From contig NZ_JAMZEC010000001.1 in assembly GCF_024172185.1 (NCBI RefSeq), positions 9,151,001-9,215,000 of the forward strand: a stretch of DNA of 64,000 nt. The letters are read 5' to 3'. Positions 18,012-26,776 of this stretch are shown piece by piece; position 1 is the stretch's first letter; every line of letters begins with the position of its first letter. Below the pieces are notes generated by a model. That model searched no databases. It saw nothing but the letters and a program-made list of their open reading frames with translations, and was not told where the DNA came from. This stretch comes from Nonomuraea roseoviolacea subsp. carminata (GTDB lineage: Bacteria; Actinomycetota; Actinomycetes; Streptosporangiales; Streptosporangiaceae). The position numbers and the translations under genes are program-made.

Positions 18012-20933
18012 ATGGTGGGCACGGCCGCCGGCGACACCCGTACGACCGCCGAGGACGAGGGCGGCGGCGCGGACGCGAAGCTCGCGCGCCTGGTCGCCGC
18101 GCTGCGCGAGGCGGGCTGCGGCGAGGTGGCCGCCGACGCGGGCCGGCGCGCCCAGTACTCCGCCGACGCGTCCAACTACCGGCGCGTCCCCATGGCCGTG
18201 GTCTTCCCCCGCGAGCGGCGGCACGTCGTCGAGGCGGTCGCCGTGTGCCGCCGTCTGGGCGTGCCGATCACCTCGCGCGGCGCCGGGACGAGCACGTCCG
18301 GCCAGGCCGTCGGCTCGGGCGTGGTGCTCGACTTCTCCCGCCACTTCAACCGCGTCCTCGCGGTGGACCCGGAGGCGCGTACGGCGACCGTCGAGCCGGG
18401 CGTGGTCCTGGACGACCTGCAGGCGGCCGCCGCCGCCCACGGGCTGGTCTTCGGCGCCGACCCGTCCACGCACAGCCGCTGCACGCTCGGCGGCATGATC
18501 GGCAACAACGCCTGCGGCTCCCATTCGCTGGCCTGGGGGCGCACCGCCGACAACCTGGTGGAGCTGGAGGTGCTCACCTACGGCGGCACCGTGCTGACGG
18601 TCGGCGCGATGACCGCGGAGGAGGTCGCGGCGGCGGTGGCGGAGGGCGGCGAGCGCGGCCGGCTGGTCGGCGCGCTGGCGGAGCTGGCCCGCGCCAACCT
18701 GGCCACGCTGCGGACCGGCCTCGGCCGCTTCCCCCGGCAGGTGTCGGGGTACGCGCTGGAGCACCTGCTGCCCGAGCACGGCTTCCACCTGGCCCGCGCG
18801 CTGGCCGGCAGCGAGGGCACGTGCGCGGTGATCCTGTCGGCGACGGTGCGCCTGGTCGCTCCGCCGCCGGCGCGCGCCCTGGTCGTCCTCGGGTTCGAGG
18901 GGGCGGGCGAGGCGGCGGACGCGGTGCCCGCGCTGCTGGAGCACCGGCCGCTGGCCCTGGAGGGCCTGGACCGGGCGCTGACCGGCATCGTGACCCGCCC
19001 GGCGACGCGGGCCGAGATCGAGGCGCTGCCGCCGGGGCAGGCGTGGCTGTTCGCCGAGCTGGGCGGCGAGCCGGCGGAGCTGCCGGAGCGGGCGCTGGCC
19101 CTGGGCGAGGCCGCGGGACGGGCGGCCGGGTTCACCGGCGCGCTGACCGTCACCGACCCGGAGCGGGCGCGGCGCCTGTGGCGGATCCGCGAGGACGGGG
19201 CGGGCCTGGCGACCCGGATGCCCGACGGCTCGGAGGCGTGGCCGGGCTGGGAGGACGCCGCGGTGCCGCCCGCGCGGCTCGGCTCGTACCTGCGCGGCTT
19301 CACCGCCCTCATGGGCCGCCACGGGCTGCGCGGCGCCGTCTACGGCCACTTCGGCGAGGGCTGCCTGCACGTGCGGATCGACTTCGACTTCGGCACCGCC
19401 GAGGGCGTGGCGACGTTCCGGTCCTTCGTGACGGACGCGGCCCGGCTGGTGGCCGAGCACGGCGGCTCGCTGTCCGGCGAGCACGGCGACGGGCAGGCCC
19501 GCTCGGAGCTGCTGCCGCTCATGTACGGGCCGGAGATCATGGCGCTGTTCGAGCGGTTCAAGGAGCTGTGGGACCCCGACGGCGGGCTCAACCCGGGCAT
19601 GATCGTCCGGCCCCGGCCGGTGGACGGCGACCTGCGCGTGGACCCGCGCCGGCCGGCGATCCCGCTGGCCACCGTGCTGCCGCTGCACGCCGACGGCGGC
19701 GACCTGGCCCGGGCCGCCCGCCGCTGCGTCGGCGTCGGCAAGTGCCGCACCGCCGGGCAGCGGGGCGACGTCATGTGCCCCAGCTACCGCGTCACGCTCG
19801 ACGAGAAGGACTCCACGCGCGGGCGCGCCCGCCTGCTGTACGAGATGACGCAGGGGCAGGTGATCACCACCGGCTGGCGTTCGCCGGAGGTGCGCGACGC
19901 GCTCGACCTGTGCCTGTCGTGCAAGGGGTGCAGCGTGGACTGCCCCGTGGGCGTGGACGTCGCGACCTACAAGTCGGAGTTCCTGCACCATCACTACCGC
20001 CACCGGGTGCGGCCCGCCTCGCACTACTCCATGGGCTGGCTGCCGCTGCTCGCCCGGCCCGCCTCCCGGATGCCGCGCCTGGTGAACGCGGTCCTGTCCT
20101 CGCGCCTGTCGCCGCTGGTCAAGCGGCTCGGCGGGATCGCCGCCGAGCGCGAGCTGCCGCGCTTCGCCGACCGGACGTTCCTGTCGTGGTTCCGGCGCCG
20201 GCCCGCCCCCGTTCTGGAGGGCGGGGCTCCGCGCGGGCCGGTCACGCTCTGGGTGGACTCCTTCAACAACCACTTCGCCCCGTCGGTGCTGCGCGCCGGC
20301 GTGCGGGTGCTGGAGGCCGCCGGATACGAGGTGCGCGTGCCGCCGGGCACGCAGTGCTGCGGCCTGACCTGGTTCACCACCGGCCAGCTCGGCACGGCCC
20401 GCCGCCTCGGCCGCCGGACCCTGGACGCGCTCGGCCCGTCGCTGGAGGCGGGCGTGCCGGTCGTCGGGCTGGAGCCGAGCTGCACGGCCGCGCTCAGGAC
20501 GGACCTGCCCGAGCTGCTGCACGAGGACGGGCGGGCCCGCCTGCTCGCCGGGTCGGCCGTGGGCCTGGCCGAGCTGCTGGTCCGCTCCGGCTGGGAGCCG
20601 CCCCGCGCCGGGGGCCGCTCGATCAGCCAGACCCACTGCCACCAGCACGCCACCAGCGGCTTCGACGCCGACGCCGAGCTGCTGCGGCGCATGGGCGTGG
20701 ACAACACCGTGCTGCGGTCGGGCTGCTGCGGGCTGGCCGGCAACTTCGGGTTCGAGCGGGAGCACTACGCGGTGTCGGTGGCGGCGGGCGAGCAGGTGCT
20801 GCTGCCGGCCGTACGCGCCGCCGGGCCGGACACCGCCGTGCTGGCCGACGGTTTCAGCTGCCGCACCCAGATCGCCCAGGGCGCCGGACGCCGGGCCACC
20901 CACCTCGCCGAGCTGATCGCCGAAGCCCTCTGA
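18012..20933 (+). CDS. FAD- and Fe-S-binding D-2-hydroxyglutarate dehydrogenase (YdiJ type)
   Basis: 973 residues from the ATG at 18012 (GAGGGGGA upstream). An FAD-binding PCMH domain (about 50-230), FAD-oxidase C domain (about 270-560), ferredoxin-type region with CVGVGKC...MCPSY and CLSCKGCSVDCPVG (about 575-660), and two CCG domains (QCCGLTW, SGCCGLAGNFG) occur in that order. This is the YdiJ/GlcD-GlpC fusion layout; YdiJ-type enzymes oxidise D-2-hydroxyglutarate to 2-oxoglutarate. The next gene makes D-2-hydroxyglutarate from 2-oxoadipate, which supports that substrate over D-lactate or glycolate. The gap to it is 38 bp. Confidence 0.82.
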   Translation: MVGTAAGDTRTTAEDEGGGADAKLARLVAALREAGCGEVAADAGRRAQYSADASNYRRVPMAVVFPRERRHVVEAVAVCRRLGVPITSRGAGTSTSGQAVGSGVVLDFSRHFNRVLAVDPEARTATVEPGVVLDDLQAAAAAHGLVFGADPSTHSRCTLGGMIGNNACGSHSLAWGRTADNLVELEVLTYGGTVLTVGAMTAEEVAAAVAEGGERGRLVGALAELARANLATLRTGLGRFPRQVSGYALEHLLPEHGFHLARALAGSEGTCAVILSATVRLVAPPPARALVVLGFEGAGEAADAVPALLEHRPLALEGLDRALTGIVTRPATRAEIEALPPGQAWLFAELGGEPAELPERALALGEAAGRAAGFTGALTVTDPERARRLWRIREDGAGLATRMPDGSEAWPGWEDAAVPPARLGSYLRGFTALMGRHGLRGAVYGHFGEGCLHVRIDFDFGTAEGVATFRSFVTDAARLVAEHGGSLSGEHGDGQARSELLPLMYGPEIMALFERFKELWDPDGGLNPGMIVRPRPVDGDLRVDPRRPAIPLATVLPLHADGGDLARAARRCVGVGKCRTAGQRGDVMCPSYRVTLDEKDSTRGRARLLYEMTQGQVITTGWRSPEVRDALDLCLSCKGCSVDCPVGVDVATYKSEFLHHHYRHRVRPASHYSMGWLPLLARPASRMPRLVNAVLSSRLSPLVKRLGGIAAERELPRFADRTFLSWFRRRPAPVLEGGAPRGPVTLWVDSFNNHFAPSVLRAGVRVLEAAGYEVRVPPGTQCCGLTWFTTGQLGTARRLGRRTLDALGPSLEAGVPVVGLEPSCTAALRTDLPELLHEDGRARLLAGSAVGLAELLVRSGWEPPRAGGRSISQTHCHQHATSGFDADAELLRRMGVDNTVLRSGCCGLAGNFGFEREHYAVSVAAGEQVLLPAVRAAGPDTAVLADGFSCRTQIAQGAGRRATHLAELIAEAL

Positions 20934-20971
20934 TCCCGCTCTTCTTCGCGCACCACCGGGAAAGGCAACGC

Positions 20972-22453
20972 ATGTCATCGATCACCCAGGGGCGGCTGCG
21001 TGCCGCGTTCGCGCGCCGCCTGTCCGAGATGTACGGCCGGGAGGTCCCCGCGTACCGGACGCTCGTGGAGGTCTCCCACGAGGTCAACCTCGACGTCCTG
21101 CGGCGGGCCGGGGCCGGGGCGGAACGGCTGGGCTCCATCGGCCGGGTCACGGCCGAGCGGCACGGCGCCATCCGCGTCGGCACACCCGGCGAGCTGCGGC
21201 AGGTGGCGCGGATCTTCGGGGCGATGGGCATGCGGCCGGTCGGCTTCTACGATCTGCGCGACACGGCCTCCAGCGCCGTGCCCGTCGTCTCGACGGCCTT
21301 CCGGCCGGTGACGGAGGACGAGCTGGCCGTCAACCCGTTCCGGGTGTTCACCTCGATGCTCACCCCCGGCGACCCGCGCTTCTTCGACGCCGGTCTGCGG
21401 GGGCGGCTGGAGGCGTTCCTGTCGGCCAGGCGGCTGTTCCCGCCGGAGCTGCTGGAGCTCGCCGCCGAGGCCGAGGCCGAGGGCGGGCTGCCGGAGGAGC
21501 GGGCCGAGCGCTTCCTGCGGCTCGCGGTCGAGGCGTTCGCGCTGTCCGCCGAGCCGATCGACCGGGCCTGGTACGAGGAGCTGGAGCGCGTGTCGGCGGT
21601 CGCGGCCGACATCGGCGGGGTGGCGAGCACGCACATCAACCACCTGACGCCGCGCGTGCTCGACATCGACGAGCTGTACCGGCGGATGACCGGGCGCGGC
21701 ATCACCATGATCGACGCGATCCAGGGGCCGCCCCGGTGGGCGGGGCCCGACGTGCTGCTGCGGCAGACGTCGTTCCGGGCGCTGGCCGAGCCGCGCGTCC
21801 TGCGGGAGCCGGACGGGACGGTGACGACGGGATCGCTGCGGGTGCGCTTCGGCGAGGTGGAGGCGCGCGGGATCGCGCTCACCCGCGACGGGCGCCGCCT
21901 CTACGACGACCTGATGTCCCGCGCCGACCACCTGGCCCGCGAGACCGTCCCCGCCGGCTCCTCGGTCTCGGGGGGCTCCTCGGCGGGCGGCTCGTCGGTC
22001 TCGGGCGGCTCTCCGGCCGGCGCCGGGCGGGGCGAGGCGGCGCGCCGCGACGCGGTGGCGCGCTCCCTTTGGGAGCGGGAGTTCCCCGCATCCGAGCGGG
22101 ACCTCGCCGTGCGCCGCATGGGGTTCTTCACCTACCACGCGGTCGAGGACCGCCCGCGCGACGGCCGCCCGCCGGTGGCCGACCTGGCCGCGCTGCTGGA
22201 CGCCGGCTGGCTGCGCGCCGAGCCCATCGTGTACGAGGACTTCCTGCCCCGCTCGGCGGCCGGGATCTTCCAGTCGAACCTCAGCGGCGAGGGCGTCAAG
22301 GACGACAGCCTCACCGGCGCCGGGTACGACCTCGGGCTGCTGTCGGAGGCGATCGGCCGCGAGGTGCTGGACCCGTTCGCGCTCTACGAGGCCCAGCAGG
22401 AGCGCTCCCTCCGGCAGGCCGCCCGCGCCCTCGGCCTCCCCGCCGTCCTCTGA
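20972..22453 (+). CDS. hglS: 2-oxoadipate dioxygenase/decarboxylase (HglS, DUF1338)
   Basis: 493 residues from an ATG at 20972 with AAAGG upstream. H64 and R68 (ERHGAIRVG), H221 (STHINHL) and E295 or E297 (FGEVEARG) match the positions and spacing of the Fe-binding and substrate residues of Pseudomonas putida HglS (H70, R74, H226, E294). The enzyme turns 2-oxoadipate, CO2 release and O2 into D-2-hydroxyglutarate in lysine breakdown. A Ser/Gly-rich insert at residues about 329-352 is encoded by tandem repeats. It sits between the D-2-hydroxyglutarate dehydrogenase and the aminoadipate-semialdehyde dehydrogenase. Confidence 0.85.
   Translation: MSSITQGRLRAAFARRLSEMYGREVPAYRTLVEVSHEVNLDVLRRAGAGAERLGSIGRVTAERHGAIRVGTPGELRQVARIFGAMGMRPVGFYDLRDTASSAVPVVSTAFRPVTEDELAVNPFRVFTSMLTPGDPRFFDAGLRGRLEAFLSARRLFPPELLELAAEAEAEGGLPEERAERFLRLAVEAFALSAEPIDRAWYEELERVSAVAADIGGVASTHINHLTPRVLDIDELYRRMTGRGITMIDAIQGPPRWAGPDVLLRQTSFRALAEPRVLREPDGTVTTGSLRVRFGEVEARGIALTRDGRRLYDDLMSRADHLARETVPAGSSVSGGSSAGGSSVSGGSPAGAGRGEAARRDAVARSLWEREFPASERDLAVRRMGFFTYHAVEDRPRDGRPPVADLAALLDAGWLRAEPIVYEDFLPRSAAGIFQSNLSGEGVKDDSLTGAGYDLGLLSEAIGREVLDPFALYEAQQERSLRQAARALGLPAVL
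21956..22022 (+). repeat. 30-bp in-frame repeat encoding a Ser/Gly linker
   Basis: A unit beginning GGCTCCTCGGTCTCGGG recurs with a 30-bp period, about 2.2 copies, and gives SVSGGSSAGGSS-type sequence in HglS. The HglS family has no such linker that I know of. Confidence 0.75.
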
Positions 22454-22466
22454 CCGGCCACCGCCC

Positions 22467-22590
22467 CCCATCGACCCCCACCGTCCCCTGACGGCCGCCC
22501 CCCCATCGACTCCCACCGTCCCCTGACGGCCGCCCCCCATCGACCCCCACCGTCCCCTGACGGGCGCGCCCCCACATCGATCCCCGCCCC
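22467..22590 (+). repeat. 34-37-bp tandem repeat with hairpins, intergenic
   Basis: An ATCGA(C/T)CCCCACCG element starts at 22470, 22505 and 22539, with a partial copy at 22576 (periods 35, 34, 37). Each full copy contains CCGTC-CCCT-GACGG, a 5-bp hairpin. The first unit resembles the 3' end of hglS (CCGTCCTCTGACCGG). It fills the 160 bp between hglS and the aldehyde dehydrogenase and could slow or weaken read-through. Confidence 0.85.
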
Positions 22591-22613
22591 TCCCCCCTCA
22601 CGGAGACTCACCC

Positions 22614-24155
22614 ATGACCGCGACCGCGCTTCCCTCCACACTTCCCTCCACCGACGCGCTGCGGCGGCGCGCGCTCGACGTCCTGGCCCGCCTGGACGCC
22701 GTCCCCGCCGAGGGCCACGGCGTGCGGGCCCGCACGCCCATCACCGGCGGGAGCCTGCTCGACCTGGCCGCCACCACCGCCGACGCCGCGGAGGAGGCGG
22801 TCGCCGCCGCGCACGCCGCGTTCCTGACCTGGCGGGCCGTGCCCGCGCCGCGCCGCGGCGAGCTGGTGCGAAGGCTGGGCGACCTGCTGCGCGAGCACAA
22901 GGCGGACCTGGCCGACCTCGTCACGATCGAGGCGGGCAAGATCCGTTCGGAGGCGCTCGGCGAGGTCCAGGAGATGATCGACATCTGCGACTTCGCCGTC
23001 GGCCTGTCCCGCCAGCTCTACGGGCGCACCATCGCCTCCGAGCGGCCCGGCCACCGGCTCACCGAGACCTGGCACCCGCTGGGGGTCGTCGGCGTCATCT
23101 CGGCGTTCAACTTCCCGGCGGCCGTGTGGGCGTGGAACACCGCCGTCGCCCTGGTCTGCGGCGACACCGTGGTGTGGAAGCCGTCCGAGCTGACCCCGCT
23201 CACCGCGCTGGCCTGCGACCGCCTGCTCGCCAGGGCGGCCGACGAGACCGGCGCGCCGCGCGAGGTGCACCGGCTGCTGCTCGGCGACCGCGTCCTCGGG
23301 GAGCTGCTGGCCGACGACCCGCGCGTGGCCCTGGTCAGCGCCACCGGCTCCGTGCGCATGGGACGCCAGGTGGGCCCCCGGGTGGCCGCGCGCTTCGGCC
23401 GCACGCTGCTGGAGCTGGGCGGCAACAACGCCGCCGTCGTCGCCCCGTCGGCCGACCTGGACCTCGCCGCGTCCGCCATCGTGTTCGCCGCCGCGGGCAC
23501 GGCCGGGCAGCGCTGCACCACGCTGCGACGGCTCATCGCGCACGAGGACGTGGCGGGCGCCCTCCTCGACCGGCTGACCTCCGCGTACGGCCGGCTGCCC
23601 ATCGGCGACCCGTTCGACGACGCCACGCTGGTCGGGCCGCTCATCACCGGGCAGGCGCACGACGCGATGCGGCACGCCCTGGACACCGCGCGGGCCGAGG
23701 GCGGCAAGCTGCTGGCCGGCGGCGGCCGGCGCCTGGCGCAGGCCGCCCCGGCCGCGTTCTACGCCGAGCCGGCGATCGTGCGCGTGGAGGGGCAGAACGG
23801 CATCGTGCGGGAGGAGACGTTCGCCCCCATCCTGTACGTCCAGACGTACCGCACGCTGGACGAGGCGATCGCGCTGAACAACGCGGTGCCGCAGGGCCTG
23901 TCGTCCAGCGTCTTCACCCGCGACGTGGGTGAGGCGGAGCTGTTCACCTCGGCGACGGGCTCCGACTGCGGGATCGTCAACGTCAACATCGGCACGTCCG
24001 GGGCGGAGATCGGCGGGGCGTTCGGCGGGGAGAAGGAGACGGGCGGCGGGCGCGAGTCCGGCTCGGACGCCTGGCGCGCCTACATGCGGCGCTCGACCGC
24101 CACCGTGAACTATTCCGACCGCCTCACCTTGGCCCAGAACGTCAGCTTCCTCTGA
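22614..24155 (+). CDS. amaB: L-aminoadipate-semialdehyde (P6C) dehydrogenase, ALDH7 family
   Basis: 513 residues from an ATG after a CACGGAGAC ribosome site. Catalytic C301 (AGQRCTT) and E267 (LLELGGNN) are in place. The C-terminal segment (EIGGAFGGEKETGGGRESG, then SDAWRAYMRRST) is the antiquitin/ALDH7 signature that recognises aminoadipate semialdehyde. The enzyme oxidises the semialdehyde (in equilibrium with piperideine-6-carboxylate) to 2-aminoadipate, with NAD(P). With the two genes upstream it covers three steps from lysine semialdehyde to 2-oxoglutarate; the aminotransferase between aminoadipate and oxoadipate is not in the window. Confidence 0.9.
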   Translation: MTATALPSTLPSTDALRRRALDVLARLDAVPAEGHGVRARTPITGGSLLDLAATTADAAEEAVAAAHAAFLTWRAVPAPRRGELVRRLGDLLREHKADLADLVTIEAGKIRSEALGEVQEMIDICDFAVGLSRQLYGRTIASERPGHRLTETWHPLGVVGVISAFNFPAAVWAWNTAVALVCGDTVVWKPSELTPLTALACDRLLARAADETGAPREVHRLLLGDRVLGELLADDPRVALVSATGSVRMGRQVGPRVAARFGRTLLELGGNNAAVVAPSADLDLAASAIVFAAAGTAGQRCTTLRRLIAHEDVAGALLDRLTSAYGRLPIGDPFDDATLVGPLITGQAHDAMRHALDTARAEGGKLLAGGGRRLAQAAPAAFYAEPAIVRVEGQNGIVREETFAPILYVQTYRTLDEAIALNNAVPQGLSSSVFTRDVGEAELFTSATGSDCGIVNVNIGTSGAEIGGAFGGEKETGGGRESGSDAWRAYMRRSTATVNYSDRLTLAQNVSFL

Positions 24156-24174
24156 ACCCGTCCGACCCCTGCCG

Positions 24175-24217
24175 GCCCCCGAGGCTCCCGGCCGTACGCC
24201 GCGCGCCTCGGGGGCCG
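24175..24217 (+). terminator. Hairpin after the ALDH7 gene
   Basis: A perfect 12-bp stem (GGCCCCCGAGGC with GCCTCGGGGGCC) with a 19-base loop starts 20 bp after the stop at 24155. A short direct repeat (TTCCGGGCCGAT at about 24226 and 24241) and a GCGGATATCCGC palindrome at 24334-24345 follow before the protease gene; the latter may be an operator. Confidence 0.65.
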
Positions 24218-24419
24218 CGCCGATTCTTCCGGGCCGATTTTTCCGGGCCGATATCCGCGCCGCTTCCCCGCGCAGGGAAGGACCGGCCGATATGACGGAT
24301 ACGGTGGTTTCCGGAACTCTGCGTTGATCTTGTGCGGATATCCGCGCGTCGAGTAGCGTCGCAGCTTGCAAACGGTTTCCGCAGATGTGAACCGATAATC
24401 CTCACGATCGGAGTGGATC

Positions 24420-24932
24420 GTGGCATTGTCCAAAGTCTCGCGATCACTGGCCGCGGCAGTCGCCGGAATCCTCTGTGTGAGCGTCAGCGCGACCCCCGCG
24501 TCCGCGCACTGGAACGGAACCGGCCAGCTCATCGCCCGCATCGGCGTCTACCCCTACAACTACAACGACACCTGGCAGAAGCCGATGAACAAGGCGCTGG
24601 CCAACTGGAACGCCACCTCCTCGCCCGCCGACCTCTACAAGAACCGGAACTCCGGCTCGACCATCACCGTGAAGTCGTATCGGAACACCTGGTACGGCCA
24701 CTACACCCGATGCGGCGACAGCTGCTTCTACATCAAGCTGAACTCCCGCACCATCAACCGGGATGCGAGCAATTTCTCCAACTACGTGACGGGCGTCCTC
24801 GTGCACGAATTCGGGCACGCGCTCAATCTCGCGCACAACAGCACGACGTCCATCATGAACAGCAGCAGAAACCGCGACACGATGACCAAACCGCAGGCGC
24901 ACGACGTCTCCGACGTCAACGCCTATTACTGA
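24420..24932 (+). CDS. Secreted matrixin-like zinc metalloprotease
   Basis: 170 residues from a GTG at 24420. A signal peptide ends at ASA-HW near residue 29. The zinc site is HEFGHALNLAH, i.e. HExxHxxxxxH of metzincins with Asn in place of the usual Gly, followed by a SIMN Met-turn. Two cysteines (TRCGDSCFY) may form a disulfide. It is a minimal domain without a pro-peptide. It probably cleaves extracellular protein, but the Gly to Asn change leaves activity uncertain. A lipoprotein gene follows 50 bp later. Confidence 0.78.
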   Translation: MALSKVSRSLAAAVAGILCVSVSATPASAHWNGTGQLIARIGVYPYNYNDTWQKPMNKALANWNATSSPADLYKNRNSGSTITVKSYRNTWYGHYTRCGDSCFYIKLNSRTINRDASNFSNYVTGVLVHEFGHALNLAHNSTTSIMNSSRNRDTMTKPQAHDVSDVNAYY

Positions 24933-24982
24933 CCCCCGGCCTCGCCCGACGACATTCACGACGAGAACGGGAGTCGAAGCCG

Positions 24983-25585
24983 ATGAAGGCTCGAATGCGG
25001 CGACTCGGGGCGGTCGCCCTGGCCGTGCTGTTCATGTCCGCCTGCGCGGCGGAGCAGAAAACAGTCGTGTACGCGGCCGACTATCCGGCGTACGACAGCG
25101 CCGACGCGCTGTTCGCCGGGGCGAAGCTGGTGATCGAGGGCCGGCTGACCGGGACGAAACACGTCATGACCGAGGTCGAACCGGCGGATGACGACAGCGA
25201 GACCGATCCGCGGCTCAATCCGAACGCCGGGGCCACGCCCGATCCGGCGGCTCCGCCCGCCGCGCCGCCCACCGTCATGACGGTCAGCTCCGTCGAGGTG
25301 GTCAAGGTGCGCAAGGGGCTCGCCCGGGTCGGCCAGGTCATCCAGGTGAAGGAGCTCGGCGGCACGCTGGACGGCGTGACCTACGAGGAGGCGGACGCGA
25401 CGCCGTTGAAGACCGGCGTCACCTACATGCTGTTCCTGGAGACCTATCCCGACTCGCCGGCCTCGCTGCTCAATCCGGAGCAGGCGAAGTACGTCGTCAC
25501 CTCGGCGGGCACCTATACGGCGATGCCGGACAACCCGGTCAGGCTTGAGGACACCGACGTCCAGCGGTTGTCGATCAAGGAGTGA
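24983..25585 (+). CDS. Lipoprotein of unknown function
   Basis: 200 residues from an ATG at 24983 with ACGGGAG upstream. Lipobox FMSAC places the lipid Cys at 21. The mature part has an acidic/Pro linker (residues about 65-95) and a beta-rich domain (VMTVSSVEVVKVRKGLAR; VTYMLFLETYPD). The pattern recalls secreted actinobacterial proteins that accompany proteases; I do not know a family. It is probably co-transcribed with the matrixin-like gene and could be its inhibitor or anchor, which is a guess from position. Confidence 0.6.
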   Translation: MKARMRRLGAVALAVLFMSACAAEQKTVVYAADYPAYDSADALFAGAKLVIEGRLTGTKHVMTEVEPADDDSETDPRLNPNAGATPDPAAPPAAPPTVMTVSSVEVVKVRKGLARVGQVIQVKELGGTLDGVTYEEADATPLKTGVTYMLFLETYPDSPASLLNPEQAKYVVTSAGTYTAMPDNPVRLEDTDVQRLSIKE

Positions 25586-25612
25586 TGCCCCAGCACGCTG
25601 AGCGCATTGCTT

Positions 25613-25633
25613 GTTTGTACAAACGATCGATAG
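25613..25633. promoter_or_regulatory. Palindrome and weak TetR half-site before the PTE-family gene
   Basis: A perfect GTTTGTACAAAC palindrome (25613-25624) overlaps a CGATCGATAG half-site (25624-25633) resembling the right half of the 18-bp palindromes at 27607, 30700 and 42440. It lies 10 bp before the start codon of a gene co-transcribed with the TetR gene, so autoregulation is possible. Confidence 0.4.
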
Positions 25634-25643
25634 AATAACCCGC

Positions 25644-26768
25644 ATGGCGGAGCTTACGGGGGCGGCGGCCGGCCGTGTGCGCACCGTGCTGGGGGACGTC
25701 TCCCCCGACGCGCTCGGGCACACGCAGCCGCACGAACACGTCCTGTGCGACATGTCGGCGATCATCCATCCGTCGGGCCTGCGGCCGGTGGCGGGGGACG
25801 ACGACGTCCCGCCCGGGGCGGCCGGCCGGGTCGCCCCGGAGTTCCCCGCCTCGGTGCGCGCCCGCATCAACGACCCGGTGCGCCCCGACACCTACGACTG
25901 GATCCGCCGCACCGTCCTCAACCTCGACAACCTGCGCCTGCTCTCCGAGGACGACGCCGCCGGGGAGCTCGGCCTCTACCGCGCCGCGGGTGGCGGCACG
26001 GTGGTCGACTCCTCCCCCGTCGGCCTGGGGCGCGATCCGCTGGGGCTGGCGCGGGTGTCGCGGGCGAGCGGCGTGCACATCGTGATGGGCAGCGGCTACT
26101 ACTGCCGCGACTACCATCCGCCCGGCCTCGCCCGGACACCGATGGAGGCCGTGCGCGACGAGATCGTGCGCGACGTGGAGGAGGGCGTGGGCGACACCGG
26201 CGTCCGCGCCGGGCTCATCGGCGAGATCGGCCTGAGCTGGCCGGTCCACCCGGTCGAGGAGAAGGTGCTGCGCGCGGCCTGCCTCGCGCAGGCCGCCACC
26301 GGGGCGCCGCTGCAGATCCACCCCGGCCGCCATCCCGACGCGCCGCTCCAGGCGATGCGCGTGGTCGCCGAGGCGGGCGGCGTCCCCGAGCGGGTCGTCA
26401 TGTCCCACCTGGACCGCACGCTGTGGCGGGCCGAGGACCTGCTGGCACTGGCGGGTACGGGGTGCTATCTGGAGCTCGACCTGTTCGGCCAGGAGTCCAG
26501 CTACTACGCCTTCAACCCCGACGCGCGCCGCCCCAACGACCGCACCCGCGTCGAATGGCTGCAGGCGCTGGCCGAGGCCGGCCACCTGGACCGGCTGCTC
26601 GTCTCCCAGGACATCTGCCAGAAGGTCTACCTGCGCCGCTACGGCGGCCCCGGGTACACGCACGTCCTCGACAGCGTCGTCCCGCTCATGCGGCGCATGG
26701 GGATGTCCGACAAGGAGATCACGACGCTGACGGTCGCGAACCCCGCCGCCGTCCTGACTGTGGGATAG
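25644..26768 (+). CDS. Phosphotriesterase-family amidohydrolase
   Basis: 374 residues from an ATG at 25644. All ligands of the binuclear TIM-barrel site are present: HxH in QPHEHVLCD, a bridging Glu in LIGEIGLSW (Glu replaces the carboxylated Lys of classic phosphotriesterase, as in many lactonase-like homologues), His in QIHPGRH and MSHLDRT, and Asp in VSQDICQK. The family hydrolyses lactones, phosphotriesters or N-acyl groups. It is followed 8 bp later by a TetR regulator and opens the catabolic island, so a step on the island's substrate is likely. Confidence 0.85.
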   Translation: MAELTGAAAGRVRTVLGDVSPDALGHTQPHEHVLCDMSAIIHPSGLRPVAGDDDVPPGAAGRVAPEFPASVRARINDPVRPDTYDWIRRTVLNLDNLRLLSEDDAAGELGLYRAAGGGTVVDSSPVGLGRDPLGLARVSRASGVHIVMGSGYYCRDYHPPGLARTPMEAVRDEIVRDVEEGVGDTGVRAGLIGEIGLSWPVHPVEEKVLRAACLAQAATGAPLQIHPGRHPDAPLQAMRVVAEAGGVPERVVMSHLDRTLWRAEDLLALAGTGCYLELDLFGQESSYYAFNPDARRPNDRTRVEWLQALAEAGHLDRLLVSQDICQKVYLRRYGGPGYTHVLDSVVPLMRRMGMSDKEITTLTVANPAAVLTVG

Positions 26769-26776
26769 TCGGCGCC

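Noticed and set aside
22467-22590. Possible CRISPR array
   Set aside because: Units are contiguous tandem repeats without unique spacers, too few, and no cas gene is present.
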